Shown here: piece after piece, positions 32,053 to 41,643 of the stretch
How the letters are laid out: each line of letters starts with the position of its first letter
Numbering within the stretch: position 1 is the stretch's first letter
DNA from: JAJKIP01 sp037200685
GTDB taxonomy: Bacteria > Bacteroidota > Bacteroidia > Chitinophagales > Chitinophagaceae
Length of the DNA: 64,000 nt
Assembly: GCA_037200685.1 (NCBI GenBank)
Contig: JBBCIG010000008.1
Coordinates: forward strand, 310,001 to 374,000
Direction: 5' to 3'
The notes under the pieces: generated by a model
Seen by the model: only the letters and a program-made list of their open reading frames with translations
What the model was told of the DNA's origin: nothing
Databases searched by the model: none
Position numbers and translations under genes: made by a program

Positions 32053-33393
32053 ATGGAAGAGAAACGTATATTAATAATAGACGACGAAGAGCAGTTACGT
32101 AAACTGATGAAACGCATCATCAGCCTTGAAGGATTTGAGGTAAGTGAAGCGGCTACTATTAAAGCGGCCTGGAAGAAGATGGAAACAGAAGAAATTGATG
32201 TGGCGCTATGTGATGTAAAACTTCCGGATGGCAATGGCGTTGACTTCGTGAAACAAGCCAAAGCAAAATTTCCACTTGTTGAATTTATTTTGTTGACCGC
32301 CTATGGCAATATACCCGGTGGCGTGCAGGCTATGAAGAACGGGGCTTTCGATTATCTCACCAAGGGAAATGATAATGACAGGATCATCCCATTATTACAC
32401 CAGGCCATCGATAAAGCGAAGACCAATAAAAGATCGGCTATTAAGATAAAAGAGAAAAGCTCCTTTGGTTTCGAAGCTATTTTGGGCGGCAGTGCTGTTA
32501 TTAAAGATGCGGTTAAGATGGCAGAAAAGATCGCCCCGACAGATGCGAATGTTTTGCTCCTGGGTGAAACAGGAACAGGTAAAGAAGTTTTCGCCAATGC
32601 TATACATGCCAACAGCAAGCGTTCCAAAAATTCTTTTGTAGCGATTAATTGCAGCGCCTTCCCGAGAGAATTATTGGAAAGCGAATTATTCGGCCATAAG
32701 GCGGGAGCTTATACCAATGCGCTAAAAGATAAAAAAGGATTGATGGAACTTGCGGACGGCGGCACTTTGTTTCTCGATGAGATCGGCGATATGAACATAG
32801 ACCTGCAGGCAAAAATATTGCGGGTGATAGAGAACGGCGAGTTCATTAAAGTAGGTGATGAGAAAACAACGAAGGTGAATGTCCGCATCATTGCCGCTAC
32901 TAACCATGACCTGAAAAAAGAAGCGGGGCAAGGAAACTTTCGTGAAGACCTTTATTACCGCCTCAATGTATTTACGATTGAATTGCCTGCATTGCGTAAC
33001 CGGGTTGAAGACATTCCGGTATTAGCTGATCATTTTCTTTCTGTATACACTGCAAGAGAAAATAAACCTTCCTTATCGTTAAGCAAAGAAGCGTTGCCAT
33101 TATTAAAGGCACAACCCTGGAACGGAAATATCCGCGAGCTGAGAAATGTAATGGAAAGGGCGGTTATTCTTACTGACGGCGCTATCATTCTTCCAGAACA
33201 CCTGCCTTACGAAATACAAAAACAAATAAACAACGCTGATAATAATCTCACTTTATCTTCTGTAGAGAAAAAGCATATTGAAAAAGTATTGCAGCATACA
33301 AAAGGGAATAAGACGAAGGCGGCGGAATATTTGGGAATTGGGTTGACAACTTTGTACAGGAAGATTGAAGAGTATAAATTGTCTGAACCATGA
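32053..33393 (+). CDS. NtrC-family response regulator with a variant GAFTGA loop
   Basis: A 446-residue regulator: receiver domain (D54 in ALCDVKLPDG), AAA+ domain with Walker A GETGTGKE near 172-179 and Walker B GGTLFLDEIGDM, and a C-terminal Fis-type helix-turn-helix (KGNKTKAAEYLGIGLTTLYR). The sigma54-contacting GAFTGA loop is GAYTNA at 218-223. The chosen start, MEEKRILIIDDEEQ, excludes 17 non-family residues. It lies just upstream of kdp, which here lacks a KdpE, so it is the likely Kdp regulator. Confidence 0.88.
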   Translation: MEEKRILIIDDEEQLRKLMKRIISLEGFEVSEAATIKAAWKKMETEEIDVALCDVKLPDGNGVDFVKQAKAKFPLVEFILLTAYGNIPGGVQAMKNGAFDYLTKGNDNDRIIPLLHQAIDKAKTNKRSAIKIKEKSSFGFEAILGGSAVIKDAVKMAEKIAPTDANVLLLGETGTGKEVFANAIHANSKRSKNSFVAINCSAFPRELLESELFGHKAGAYTNALKDKKGLMELADGGTLFLDEIGDMNIDLQAKILRVIENGEFIKVGDEKTTKVNVRIIAATNHDLKKEAGQGNFREDLYYRLNVFTIELPALRNRVEDIPVLADHFLSVYTARENKPSLSLSKEALPLLKAQPWNGNIRELRNVMERAVILTDGAIILPEHLPYEIQKQINNADNNLTLSSVEKKHIEKVLQHTKGNKTKAAEYLGIGLTTLYRKIEEYKLSEP

Positions 33394-33491
33394 TTTGGGG
33401 GGATTTATTTGATTTAAAGAAAAGAGACTTATCCTCAAATCCTTTTTAAAATCTACGAAATCATAGTTAAGACATTTCATTTTGAAAATAC

Positions 33492-33517
33492 ACCCTTCCA
33501 TTTTGGAAGGGTTTTCT
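33492..33517 (+). terminator. Intrinsic terminator after the NtrC-type regulator
   Basis: ACCCTTCC (33492-33499) pairs with GGAAGGGT (33505-33512) around ATTTT, followed by TTTCTATTTC. It isolates the regulator from the kdp genes. 33520-33636 holds only a possible upstream promoter. Confidence 0.7.
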
Positions 33518-33636
33518 ATTTCCCGTAAAACTATAGACAATCGCTGATTCCTCTCAAACGCCCTGCCCGCCTGTGTCTTACCGTTTCCCGGTTTCTTCCG
33601 GCACTTCGTTTGGCGTATGCCAGCAAATAAAAGTTT

Positions 33637-33720
33637 ATGCTCACTATTATTCTTTTACTCGCCGGGCTTATCTGCTTCTGGCTGTTTTTTAAATCTATTG
33701 ACTGGTTCGAAAAAATCTGA
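33637..33720 (+). CDS. Putative 27-aa membrane micropeptide heading the kdp operon
   Basis: The peptide starts MLTIILLLAGLICFWLFFKS and ends IDWFEKI: one transmembrane helix with an aromatic, charged tail. It is five bases before kdpF and in line with the operon. It is distinct from KdpF, which follows at 33726. It could be a second small subunit or assembly peptide; conservation is not testable here. Confidence 0.5.
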   Translation: MLTIILLLAGLICFWLFFKSIDWFEKI

Positions 33721-33725
33721 ATGTT

Positions 33726-33806
33726 ATGATGACAGTATTATTTATTTTATCCATAGCCGTGTTTTGTTACCTGTGCTATGTATTAATCAAACCTGAAAAA
33801 TTCTGA
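33726..33806 (+). CDS. kdpF: KdpF, small subunit of the potassium-transporting ATPase
   Basis: A 26-residue single-helix peptide beginning MMTVLFILSIAVFCYLCYVL and ending IKPEKF; the closing PEKF after a hydrophobic helix is the KdpF signature. KdpF stabilises KdpABC in the membrane. It is four bases before kdpA. Confidence 0.85.
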   Translation: MMTVLFILSIAVFCYLCYVLIKPEKF

Positions 33807-33810
33807 TTGT

Positions 33811-35526
33811 ATGAGCGGCGAAATTTTAGGCGTACTACTTATTTTCCTGGTAACGGTATTATTGGCTTTCCCGCTGGGAAAGTACATGACCAGGGTTTTC
33901 AAAGGAGAAAGAACGTTTATGGATTTTATGAATCCTTTGGAGCGGTTCATCTTCCGCATCAGCGGGATTAAAGCTGATGAGAGCATGAACTGGAAACAGT
34001 TCCTGAAAGCCATGCTCACGGTAAATCTTTTATGGCTGGTATATGCCATGTTCGTGCTGATCTACCAGGATAAACTTCCGTTGAACCCCGATGGTAATGC
34101 CGGGCAAACACCTGACCTGGCTTTTAATACAGCTATCAGTTTTTTGGTCAACTGTAACCTGCAACACTATTCCGGTGAATCAGGGTTAACCTATTTAACG
34201 CAGTTGCTTGTTGTTACGTTCCTCCAGTTTGTCAGCGCTGCTACCGGCATCGCTTGTTTGATCGCATTATTTAATGGATTAAAAGAAAAGACAACCAATA
34301 ATCTCGGCAATTTTTGGAACTACCTCGTTAAAAGCACGACAAGAATACTGTTGCCATTGTCGATCATCGTTGCGGTGATACTTGCTTTCAGTGGTACTCC
34401 TACCAGCTACGATGGCAAAGACAGCATCGTGACGTTGCAGGGAGACAGTGTGCAGGTATCAAGAGGCCCCGCGGCAGGAATGATTGCTATTAAGCAAATA
34501 GGAACAAATGGCGGCGGATGGTTTGGCGCCAACTCCGCACACCCGCTGGAGAACCCAACTTATTTTACCAATGCGATAGAACTTATTTCGATTTTACTTA
34601 TACCCATCGCCCTGGTATTTGCATTAGGGTTTTATATTAATAAGAGAAAACTGGCGTATACTATTTTCGGCGTGATGACATTTCTTTTTGTCATCTTCTG
34701 TGCCATTACTATTTATTATGAAACAAAAGGCAATCCTGCGATAGATAAATTAGGAATAGCACAACAGACCGGCAGCATGGAAGGAAAAGAAATGAGATTT
34801 GGTTCAGCAGCCACTGCATTCTGGAGTGTCGCTACTACTTCCACCTCCAATGGTTCTGTAAATGGCATGCACGATAGTTTAACCCCCGTGTCAGGTGGCG
34901 TAGTGATACTGGACATGATGATTAACGCCTTGTACGGTGGTGCAGGTGTAGGACTATTGAACTTCTTCATCTTTATCATCATTGCCGTATTTATTTCCGG
35001 GTTAATGGTGGGACGTACACCCGAATTCATGGGGCATAAAGTGGAAGCAAGAGAAGTAAAAATCGCTGCACTGGTTACATTACTTTCCGCCTTTTTAATA
35101 AAAGGATTTACCGCACTCGCCGCCTACCTGGTAGCGCATCACCCGGATATGGCATGGGCTGTAAAACCAGAAGCATGGCTCAATAATCCATCGTATCATG
35201 GTTTCTCTGAAATGTTATATGAATTCACTTCGTCCAATGCGAATAACGGAAGCGGGTTTGAAGGACTAGGCGATAATAATATTTTCTGGAATGTAACCAC
35301 AGGTATTGTATTGATACTCGGAAGATATCTTCCCATCATCGGGCCGATCGCTATCATTGGTTTGCTGGCCAATAAAAAATTCATTCCTGAATCACCGGGA
35401 ACATTGAGAACCGACTCCACCACATTTGGCGCTATGACGCTGGCGGTTATAATTATCATCACAGCATTATCGTATTTGCCACCGCTGGCATTAGGGCCAT
35501 TGGCTGAATATTTTTCACTTTATTAA
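33811..35526 (+). CDS. kdpA: Potassium-transporting ATPase subunit A
   Basis: A 571-residue channel-like subunit with about ten transmembrane segments and four selectivity-filter-type loops: AISFLVNCNLQHYSGES (loop 1), GTNGGGWFGANSAHPLENPT (loop 2), TSTSNGSVNGMHDS (loop 3) and SSNANNGSGFEGLG (loop 4). It binds and passes K+ with very high affinity. Length matches the family (about 557). Second structural gene of the operon. Confidence 0.96.
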   Translation: MSGEILGVLLIFLVTVLLAFPLGKYMTRVFKGERTFMDFMNPLERFIFRISGIKADESMNWKQFLKAMLTVNLLWLVYAMFVLIYQDKLPLNPDGNAGQTPDLAFNTAISFLVNCNLQHYSGESGLTYLTQLLVVTFLQFVSAATGIACLIALFNGLKEKTTNNLGNFWNYLVKSTTRILLPLSIIVAVILAFSGTPTSYDGKDSIVTLQGDSVQVSRGPAAGMIAIKQIGTNGGGWFGANSAHPLENPTYFTNAIELISILLIPIALVFALGFYINKRKLAYTIFGVMTFLFVIFCAITIYYETKGNPAIDKLGIAQQTGSMEGKEMRFGSAATAFWSVATTSTSNGSVNGMHDSLTPVSGGVVILDMMINALYGGAGVGLLNFFIFIIIAVFISGLMVGRTPEFMGHKVEAREVKIAALVTLLSAFLIKGFTALAAYLVAHHPDMAWAVKPEAWLNNPSYHGFSEMLYEFTSSNANNGSGFEGLGDNNIFWNVTTGIVLILGRYLPIIGPIAIIGLLANKKFIPESPGTLRTDSTTFGAMTLAVIIIITALSYLPPLALGPLAEYFSLY

Positions 35527-35538
35527 TTCTCATTTATT

Positions 35539-37593
35539 ATGGCAACAAGAAAACGTTCTATAAAATTATTTGATCCCGAACTGGTAGGTGTATCTATAAA
35601 ACAATCTTTTGTAAAACTAAACCCACGGTTGATGATCAAAAACCCGGTGATGTTTACAGTAGAGATCGCCACGGCAGTTATGCTGGCTGTATGCATTTAC
35701 CAGGTTGCTACCGGAGACCTTTCACAAGGGGCGCTATGGTATAATATCGTGGTGTTCTTTATCCTGCTGATCACCGTCGTGTTTGCCAACTTCGCTGAAG
35801 CATTAGCAGAAGCAAGAGGAAAAGCACAGGCAGAAAGTTTGCGGAAGACAAGACAGGATACCCCGGCAAAAAAAGTATTTGTGCTGGGGGAAATGTATGT
35901 AAATGAAATCAAAACCGTTCCTTCTTCAACATTACAATTGGGTGACCGCTTTGTTTGTGAAACTGGTGATATCATTCCCATGGATGGAGAGATCGTGGAA
36001 GGTATTGCTACGATTGATGAATCGGCTATTACCGGGGAATCCGCACCGGTGATACGTGAAGCAGGCGGTGATAAATCTTCTGTTACCGGTGGAACGAAAG
36101 TATTATCAGATCGTATCGTAGTAAAAGTGACTACCGCTCCCGGTGAAACTTTTTTGGATAAAATGATTGCATTAGTAGAAGGGGCTTCCAGGCAAAAGAC
36201 ACCCAATGAAATTGCTTTGACTATTCTACTCGCAGCCTTCACACTCATATTTGTAATTGTATGTGTTACGTTGAAGCCCTTCGCTGATTATGCCAATACA
36301 CCGATAACCATCGCCGCATTTGTTTCCTTATTTGTTTGCCTGATACCAACAACTATTGGTGGTTTATTATCCGCTATTGGTATTGCAGGCATGGACAGGG
36401 CATTAAAAGCCAACGTCATTGCAAAAAGTGGTAAGGCGGTAGAAACCGCGGGTGATGTGGACGTATTATTATTAGATAAAACAGGAACGATTACTATTGG
36501 TAACAGGAAAGCCACTCATTTTTATGCCACTGAGAATGCCAGTGAAAAAGAATTCATTGAATACAGCGCTTTAAGTTCCCTTGCAGATGATACACCGGAA
36601 GGCAAGTCTATTGTTGAACTTGCACTGGCAAAAGGCATTAATGCACGAACAATGCAGGGAACAGATTTTATTCAATTCACCGCTGAAACAAGAAGCAGTG
36701 GTATTAACACACCCGACGGCACCAGGATCCGCAAGGGGGCTTTTGATGCGATTAAAAATATGGTTGTTAAAAGCGGAAACACTGTTTCAAAAGTAACAGA
36801 GCAAAAAGTAAAATCGATTGCGGAAAATGGCGGTACGCCACTGGTTGTTGCTGTTAATAATGAAATAAAAGGTGTTATTGAATTGCAGGATGTAATAAAG
36901 CCCGGCATACAGGAACGGTTTCAACGTTTGCGCAAAATGGGCGTAAAGACAGTGATGGTAACAGGTGATAACCCGCTTACTGCAAAATATATTGCAGGCG
37001 TGGCCGGTGTGGATGATTTTATCGCGGAAGCAAAGCCGGAAGATAAAATGAACTATATAAAAAGTGAGCAGGCTAACGGCAAACTTGTAGCGATGATGGG
37101 AGATGGCACCAATGATGCACCTGCTTTGGCACAAGCGGATGTAGGTGTGTCTATGAATAGCGGCACACAAGCGGCGAAAGAAGCAGGAAATATGGTAGAC
37201 CTCGATAACGACCCTACCAAACTGATAGAAGTAGTAGAGATCGGTAAGCAATTGCTGATAACGAGAGGAACACTGACTACTTTCTCTATAGCCAACGATG
37301 TGGCGAAATACTTTGCTATCGTACCGGCTTTATTTATTGCTTCCATTCCTGCATTACAGTCACTAAACATCATGAACCTGAAAAGCCCTGAATCAGCAAT
37401 TCTTTCGGCCATTATTTTTAATGCGATCATTATTCCTTTATTAATACCCCTGGCATTAAGAGGTGTGCAGTACAGGCCTATTGGTGCGTCCGCCCTGTTA
37501 AGAAGAAACTTACTTATATATGGATTAGGGGGGATCATTGTTCCTTTCATCGGCATTAAACTAATTGATCTTTTACTGGGATTATTTATGTAA
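35539..37593 (+). CDS. kdpB: Potassium-transporting ATPase subunit B
   Basis: A 684-residue P-type ATPase. Seen: actuator loop AITGESAPV (residue about 165-173), phosphorylation motif LLLDKTGTITIGNRKATHF with Asp near 313, VMVTGDNPLTAKYIAGVAGV and MMGDGTNDAPALAQADVGVS. Phosphorylation of the Asp drives K+ transfer through KdpA. Length normal. Twelve bases after kdpA. Confidence 0.97.
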   Translation: MATRKRSIKLFDPELVGVSIKQSFVKLNPRLMIKNPVMFTVEIATAVMLAVCIYQVATGDLSQGALWYNIVVFFILLITVVFANFAEALAEARGKAQAESLRKTRQDTPAKKVFVLGEMYVNEIKTVPSSTLQLGDRFVCETGDIIPMDGEIVEGIATIDESAITGESAPVIREAGGDKSSVTGGTKVLSDRIVVKVTTAPGETFLDKMIALVEGASRQKTPNEIALTILLAAFTLIFVIVCVTLKPFADYANTPITIAAFVSLFVCLIPTTIGGLLSAIGIAGMDRALKANVIAKSGKAVETAGDVDVLLLDKTGTITIGNRKATHFYATENASEKEFIEYSALSSLADDTPEGKSIVELALAKGINARTMQGTDFIQFTAETRSSGINTPDGTRIRKGAFDAIKNMVVKSGNTVSKVTEQKVKSIAENGGTPLVVAVNNEIKGVIELQDVIKPGIQERFQRLRKMGVKTVMVTGDNPLTAKYIAGVAGVDDFIAEAKPEDKMNYIKSEQANGKLVAMMGDGTNDAPALAQADVGVSMNSGTQAAKEAGNMVDLDNDPTKLIEVVEIGKQLLITRGTLTTFSIANDVAKYFAIVPALFIASIPALQSLNIMNLKSPESAILSAIIFNAIIIPLLIPLALRGVQYRPIGASALLRRNLLIYGLGGIIVPFIGIKLIDLLLGLFM

Positions 37594-37611
37594 ATAAAAA
37601 ATTAAATTAAA

Positions 37612-38166
37612 ATGAAAAAATATTTATTTATATCGCTACGACTGACAGTGGTCATGATTATTTTATGCGCTGTTATTTATCCCTTGCTGATTGCCGCGAT
37701 TGGCAAACTAACCCCGGGCAACGGAAAAGGAGTGACAGTTACAGTAAATGGAAGAGTGGTGGGCTATGAACGGATTGGTCAAAAATTTACTGCTGATAAA
37801 TATTTCGGGGGACGGCCATCCGCGGTTGATTATAACGCAGCTGGTTCAGCAGGGAGCAATAAAGGGCCTTCCAATCCAGACTATTTACAAATAGTACAGG
37901 ACAGGATAGATACATTTCTTGCACATAACCCCAATGTAAGAAAAGAAGAAATCCCTGCTGATCTTGTTACAGCAAGCGGCAGCGGTTTAGACCCTCATAT
38001 TTCACCTGCATCCGCTTATGTGCAGGTAAGGCGTGTCGCTGCCGTTCGCAGGATACAGGAAGATAAAGTGAGAACGTTGGTAGAACAGCATATTAAAAAA
38101 ACAGCTTTTGGGCCTTCGGTAGTAAATGTTTTACAATTAAATATTGCACTTGACCAGTTGAAATAA
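37612..38166 (+). CDS. kdpC: Potassium-transporting ATPase subunit C
   Basis: A 184-residue subunit with one N-terminal transmembrane helix (VVMIILCAVIYPLLIAAIGK) and a periplasmic domain containing FTADKYFGGRPSAVDYNAAG, SNPDYLQIVQDR and the signature ASGSGLDPHISPASAYVQVR. It closes the KdpFABC complex from the outer face. Two bases separate it from kdpD. Confidence 0.95.
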   Translation: MKKYLFISLRLTVVMIILCAVIYPLLIAAIGKLTPGNGKGVTVTVNGRVVGYERIGQKFTADKYFGGRPSAVDYNAAGSAGSNKGPSNPDYLQIVQDRIDTFLAHNPNVRKEEIPADLVTASGSGLDPHISPASAYVQVRRVAAVRRIQEDKVRTLVEQHIKKTAFGPSVVNVLQLNIALDQLK

Positions 38167-38168
38167 TA

Positions 38169-39307
38169 ATGGATGATGTAAATAACATAAAAGTTTCTGA
38201 AGCCGATAAGTGGCTGGCTAAAATTCAGCAGGAGAAAAAAGGTAAGCTGAAGATCTACATTGGTATGAGTGCCGGCGTAGGGAAGACCTTTCGCATGCTC
38301 CAGGAAGCACATACCTTATTAAGAAATGGTATTAATATAAAAGTTGCATACGTAGAAACACACCTGAGAAAAGAAACAGAAGCATTGATAGAAGGACTAC
38401 CTGTTCTTCCCCGCAGAAAAGTTTTTTACAAAGGGAAACAACTGGAGGAGCTGGATGTGCAGGCGATACTGTTACTTGACCCCGACATTGTGATCGTAGA
38501 CGAGCTGGCGCATACGAATATTCCCGGCAGTAAAAATGAAAAACGCTGGCAGGACGTACTTGATATACTCGAAGCGGGTATTGATGTGATCAGCGCTGTG
38601 AATATCCAGCATATTGAAAGCATCAATGAGGATGTAAAACAGATCACGGGTGTAGAAGTAAAAGAAAGAATACCCGATAAAATATTACAACTGGCGGATG
38701 AAGTGGTAAATATTGACCTGACAGCTGATGAACTGATAACACGCTTGAAGGAAGGAAAGATCTATGATCACAGCAAAGTGCAACAGGCTTTGCAGAATTT
38801 TTTTCAATCAGAAAAAATTTTACAATTAAGAGAGCTGGCTTTAAAAGAAGTAGCCGGGCAGGTGGAAAGAAAAGTGGATTATGAAGTAACTGCTAAAGAA
38901 AGGCCCTGGCGGCATGAACATTTCCTCGCCTGCATTTCTTCCAACCATGAAATGGCGCAAAACATTATCCGAAAAACAGCGAGACTGGCTTCTTATTACA
39001 ACAGCAAATGGTATGTATTGTATGTGCAAACGCCGAAAGAATCGCCGGAAAAATTTCTTTAGCGAACCAGCGCCACCTGATTAATAATTTTAAGAATGCG
39101 ACTGAGCTGGGGGCGGAAGTATTACAAGTAAAAGATACCAACGTGGCAAAGGCAATTATGGCAATGGTGACGGAAAAGCAAATTACTACGGTTTGTATCG
39201 GAAAACCGCACTTAAATTTGCTCCAGGTAATATTGCGGACGAATGTGTTTAACCAGCTTCTGAAAACCCTTGCACAAAATGATGTGGACCTTGTTATTTT
39301 ATCCTGA
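38169..39307 (+). CDS. kdpD: Short KdpD-type sensor (KdpD plus USP domain), frameshifted
   Basis: The Walker-type KdpD domain is intact: LKIYIGMSAGVGKTFRMLQE, YVETHLRKETEALIEGLPVL, DELAHTNIPGSKNEKRWQDV and VNIQHIESINEDV. After WYVLYVQTPKESPEK the frame stops at 39062, but the next frame continues without a break as ISLANQRHLINNFKNATELG to the end of a USP domain (TTVCIGKPHLNLLQVILRTN). One missing A in the A5 run at 39049-39053 restores a single protein of about 379 residues. Bacteroidota carry this short sensor, with the kinase as a separate gene. The break may be sequence error. Confidence 0.8.
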
Positions 39308-41007
39308 TGGCAATTAAATTAAAAACAAAAGTGGCCCTGGGCGGCATTTTTCTTTTTGCGCTGCTGATACTGGTAGGCGTTGTGAGTTTTATTTACCTGA
39401 ACCTTATCACCGAAGAAGCCAAAGGCATTGTTAAGGATAATTATGAAACGCTGGACTATTCAAGGGATATGCTGAAAGAAATGGATGAGCTCAGCAACAA
39501 CGATAGTTCAATTGCCCTGAAGAATTTTGAAAGAAACCTGCAATTACAAGAAACGAACATCACGGAACCAGGTGAAAAAAAATTTACCGAATCACTGAGA
39601 AGAAATTTTAACGCTTTAAAACAAAAACGATCCGCAGATTCGGTCCGCTCCCTCATACGTAAAGATATCAGCGGCATTATGCAGTTGAACCTGCAGGCCA
39701 TTGATAAAAAAAACCAGGCGGCCCAGGTTTCTGCGCAAAAAGCCAAAACGATCATTACCATCATTTTGACTGTTTGTATTATCCTTGGATTCACATTTAT
39801 TTTTAATTTCCCTTCATTGATAGCCTCGCCTATCGCAAAACTGACGGAAGGCATAAAGGCCATTGCTAATAAAAATTACAAACAGCGTATTCATCTCAAC
39901 CGCAAAGATGAATTCGGCCAACTCGCCAATGCATTTAACAGCATGGCGGAAAAACTGGACGAATACGAACACAGCAACTTGTCAAAGATTTTGTTTGAAA
40001 AACAAAGGGCCGAGACCGTGATCAATTCATTGAAAGACGCAAGCATTGGTATTGATAATAAAGGATTGATACTTTTCGCTAACCAGCAGGCCCAACAGTT
40101 ACTCAACCTGAAAGAACTGGAAATAGTGGGCCAAACCTGTGAAGGCGTAGAAAAAAAGAATGATCTTTTCCGTTTCCTTGTCAAAGAACAAAGTAATATC
40201 CCATTTAAGATAGTGGTGGACGGAAAGGAAAATTATTTTACCAAAGAGATCATGGACATTACCCAACGAAATGAAAAGATAGGGACAGTTATTGTTTTAA
40301 GAAACATTACGCCCTTTAAGGAATTGGATACGGCCAAGACTAATTTCATGGCGACTATCTCGCATGAATTAAAAACACCACTGGCTTCTTCTGATTTCAG
40401 TCTAAAATTACTGGAAGACGACAGGGTGGGAACGCTTACACAGGAACAAAAGGAATTAGTACAAAGTTTAAAAAACGATAACCAGCGGTTATTAAGAATA
40501 CTAAGTGAGTTGCTGGATATGTCGCAGGTGGAAAGCGGACGAATGGAACTGACCATCCGGGATATCACAGTGGCCGGCATCATTACAAAAGCAGAAGAGT
40601 CTGTTGCAAACGCTATTAAAGAAAAAAACATAACCGTTAAAAAAGAGATAGAAGAAGATTTACCGATGGTAAAAGCTGACGCAGAAAAAATTCCCTGGGT
40701 ATTGAATAATTTTTTAACCAATGCCATTAAATATTCTCCTGAAAATGGGTCACTGGTTATAAAAGCTTTTCAAAAAGAAAATTTTATTGAAGTAAGTGTC
40801 CGCGATTTTGGTAGTGGCATAGAAGAAAATTTTCAACCTAAAATATTTGACCGCTATTTTAAAGTGCCCGGCACAAAAGAAAAAAAAGGGACGGGCCTGG
40901 GCCTTGCTATCAGTAAAGATTTTGTTGAAGCGATGGGCGGTACAATTGGGGTAACATCACACCCGGGTAAAGGTTCTTATTTCTATTTCCGCCTGCCTGT
41001 TGCCTGA
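39307..41007 (+). CDS. HAMP-PAS sensor histidine kinase of the kdp cluster
   Basis: A 566-residue kinase with two transmembrane helices (about 9-31 and 150-172) enclosing a 120-residue periplasmic helical sensor. Then come a HAMP domain (SPIAKLTEGIKAIANKNYKQ), a PAS domain (VINSLKDASIGIDNKGLILF), a HisKA domain with MATISHELKTPLASSDFS (His near 352), and HATPase_c with NAIKYSPENG, DFGSGIEE and GTGLGLAISKDF. Its ATG overlaps the kdpD stop (TGATG). Together with the short KdpD it probably replaces a full KdpD and signals to the NtrC-type regulator at 32053; that pairing is inference. Confidence 0.92.
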   Translation: MAIKLKTKVALGGIFLFALLILVGVVSFIYLNLITEEAKGIVKDNYETLDYSRDMLKEMDELSNNDSSIALKNFERNLQLQETNITEPGEKKFTESLRRNFNALKQKRSADSVRSLIRKDISGIMQLNLQAIDKKNQAAQVSAQKAKTIITIILTVCIILGFTFIFNFPSLIASPIAKLTEGIKAIANKNYKQRIHLNRKDEFGQLANAFNSMAEKLDEYEHSNLSKILFEKQRAETVINSLKDASIGIDNKGLILFANQQAQQLLNLKELEIVGQTCEGVEKKNDLFRFLVKEQSNIPFKIVVDGKENYFTKEIMDITQRNEKIGTVIVLRNITPFKELDTAKTNFMATISHELKTPLASSDFSLKLLEDDRVGTLTQEQKELVQSLKNDNQRLLRILSELLDMSQVESGRMELTIRDITVAGIITKAEESVANAIKEKNITVKKEIEEDLPMVKADAEKIPWVLNNFLTNAIKYSPENGSLVIKAFQKENFIEVSVRDFGSGIEENFQPKIFDRYFKVPGTKEKKGTGLGLAISKDFVEAMGGTIGVTSHPGKGSYFYFRLPVA

Positions 41008-41100
41008 TTATCTATATTTATATTTCAAAAAAGTACAATTGTGGCAATTCATACCATTGGTCGTTCTATTTTCGGCGATCCAAAAAATTCAGGGAACTTA

Positions 41101-41643
41101 ATGTCCATCGAAGAAGCGCATACTTTATTAAATGAGTGGGTGCCTAATGAACGCCTGCGCCTGCACATGAAACAGGTAGCAGCCGTGATGAAAGCATGGG
41201 CGATTGAAAAAGAAAACGCCGATGAACAAACAGCATTGAAATGGGAACTGGCTGGCCTGCTGCATGATGCTGATTGGGAAAAATACCCGGACGATCATTG
41301 CCGCATCATTATTGAAGAACTGGAGAAAAGAAATATCGATCCGGATGTTATTCATTGCATTGCTTCGCATGGCCCTAAATATTTTGGCGTAGAACCGGAG
41401 AACAGTATGGATAAAATGATCTATGTATTTGATGAACTCAGCGGGCTGGTACATGCGTATAGTTTAATGCGACCGGAAGGTTATGCCGGAATGGAAGTAA
41501 AAGGGGTAAAGAAAAGACTAAAAGAAAAAGGCTTTGCCGCCAATGTAAGCCGTGATGATATTGCCGACGCTTTCTTAAGAATTGATACGCCGCAGGATGA
41601 GATCATTCAATTCATTATCGATCATCAAAAGGACGTTAAGTGA
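41101..41643 (+). CDS. HD-domain hydrolase (HDIG-type)
   Basis: A 180-residue HD-superfamily protein from MSIEEAHTLLNEWVPNERLR. Metal ligands: HMKQVAAVMKA, the HD pair in LAGLLHDADWEKYPDDH, and HCIASHGPKYFGV. It probably hydrolyses a nucleotide or phosphate ester; the substrate is not predictable. An upstream GTG at 41041 could add 20 residues but the family begins near MSIEEA. Its stop overlaps the GTG of the sugar kinase gene by four bases. Confidence 0.8.
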   Translation: MSIEEAHTLLNEWVPNERLRLHMKQVAAVMKAWAIEKENADEQTALKWELAGLLHDADWEKYPDDHCRIIIEELEKRNIDPDVIHCIASHGPKYFGVEPENSMDKMIYVFDELSGLVHAYSLMRPEGYAGMEVKGVKKRLKEKGFAANVSRDDIADAFLRIDTPQDEIIQFIIDHQKDVK

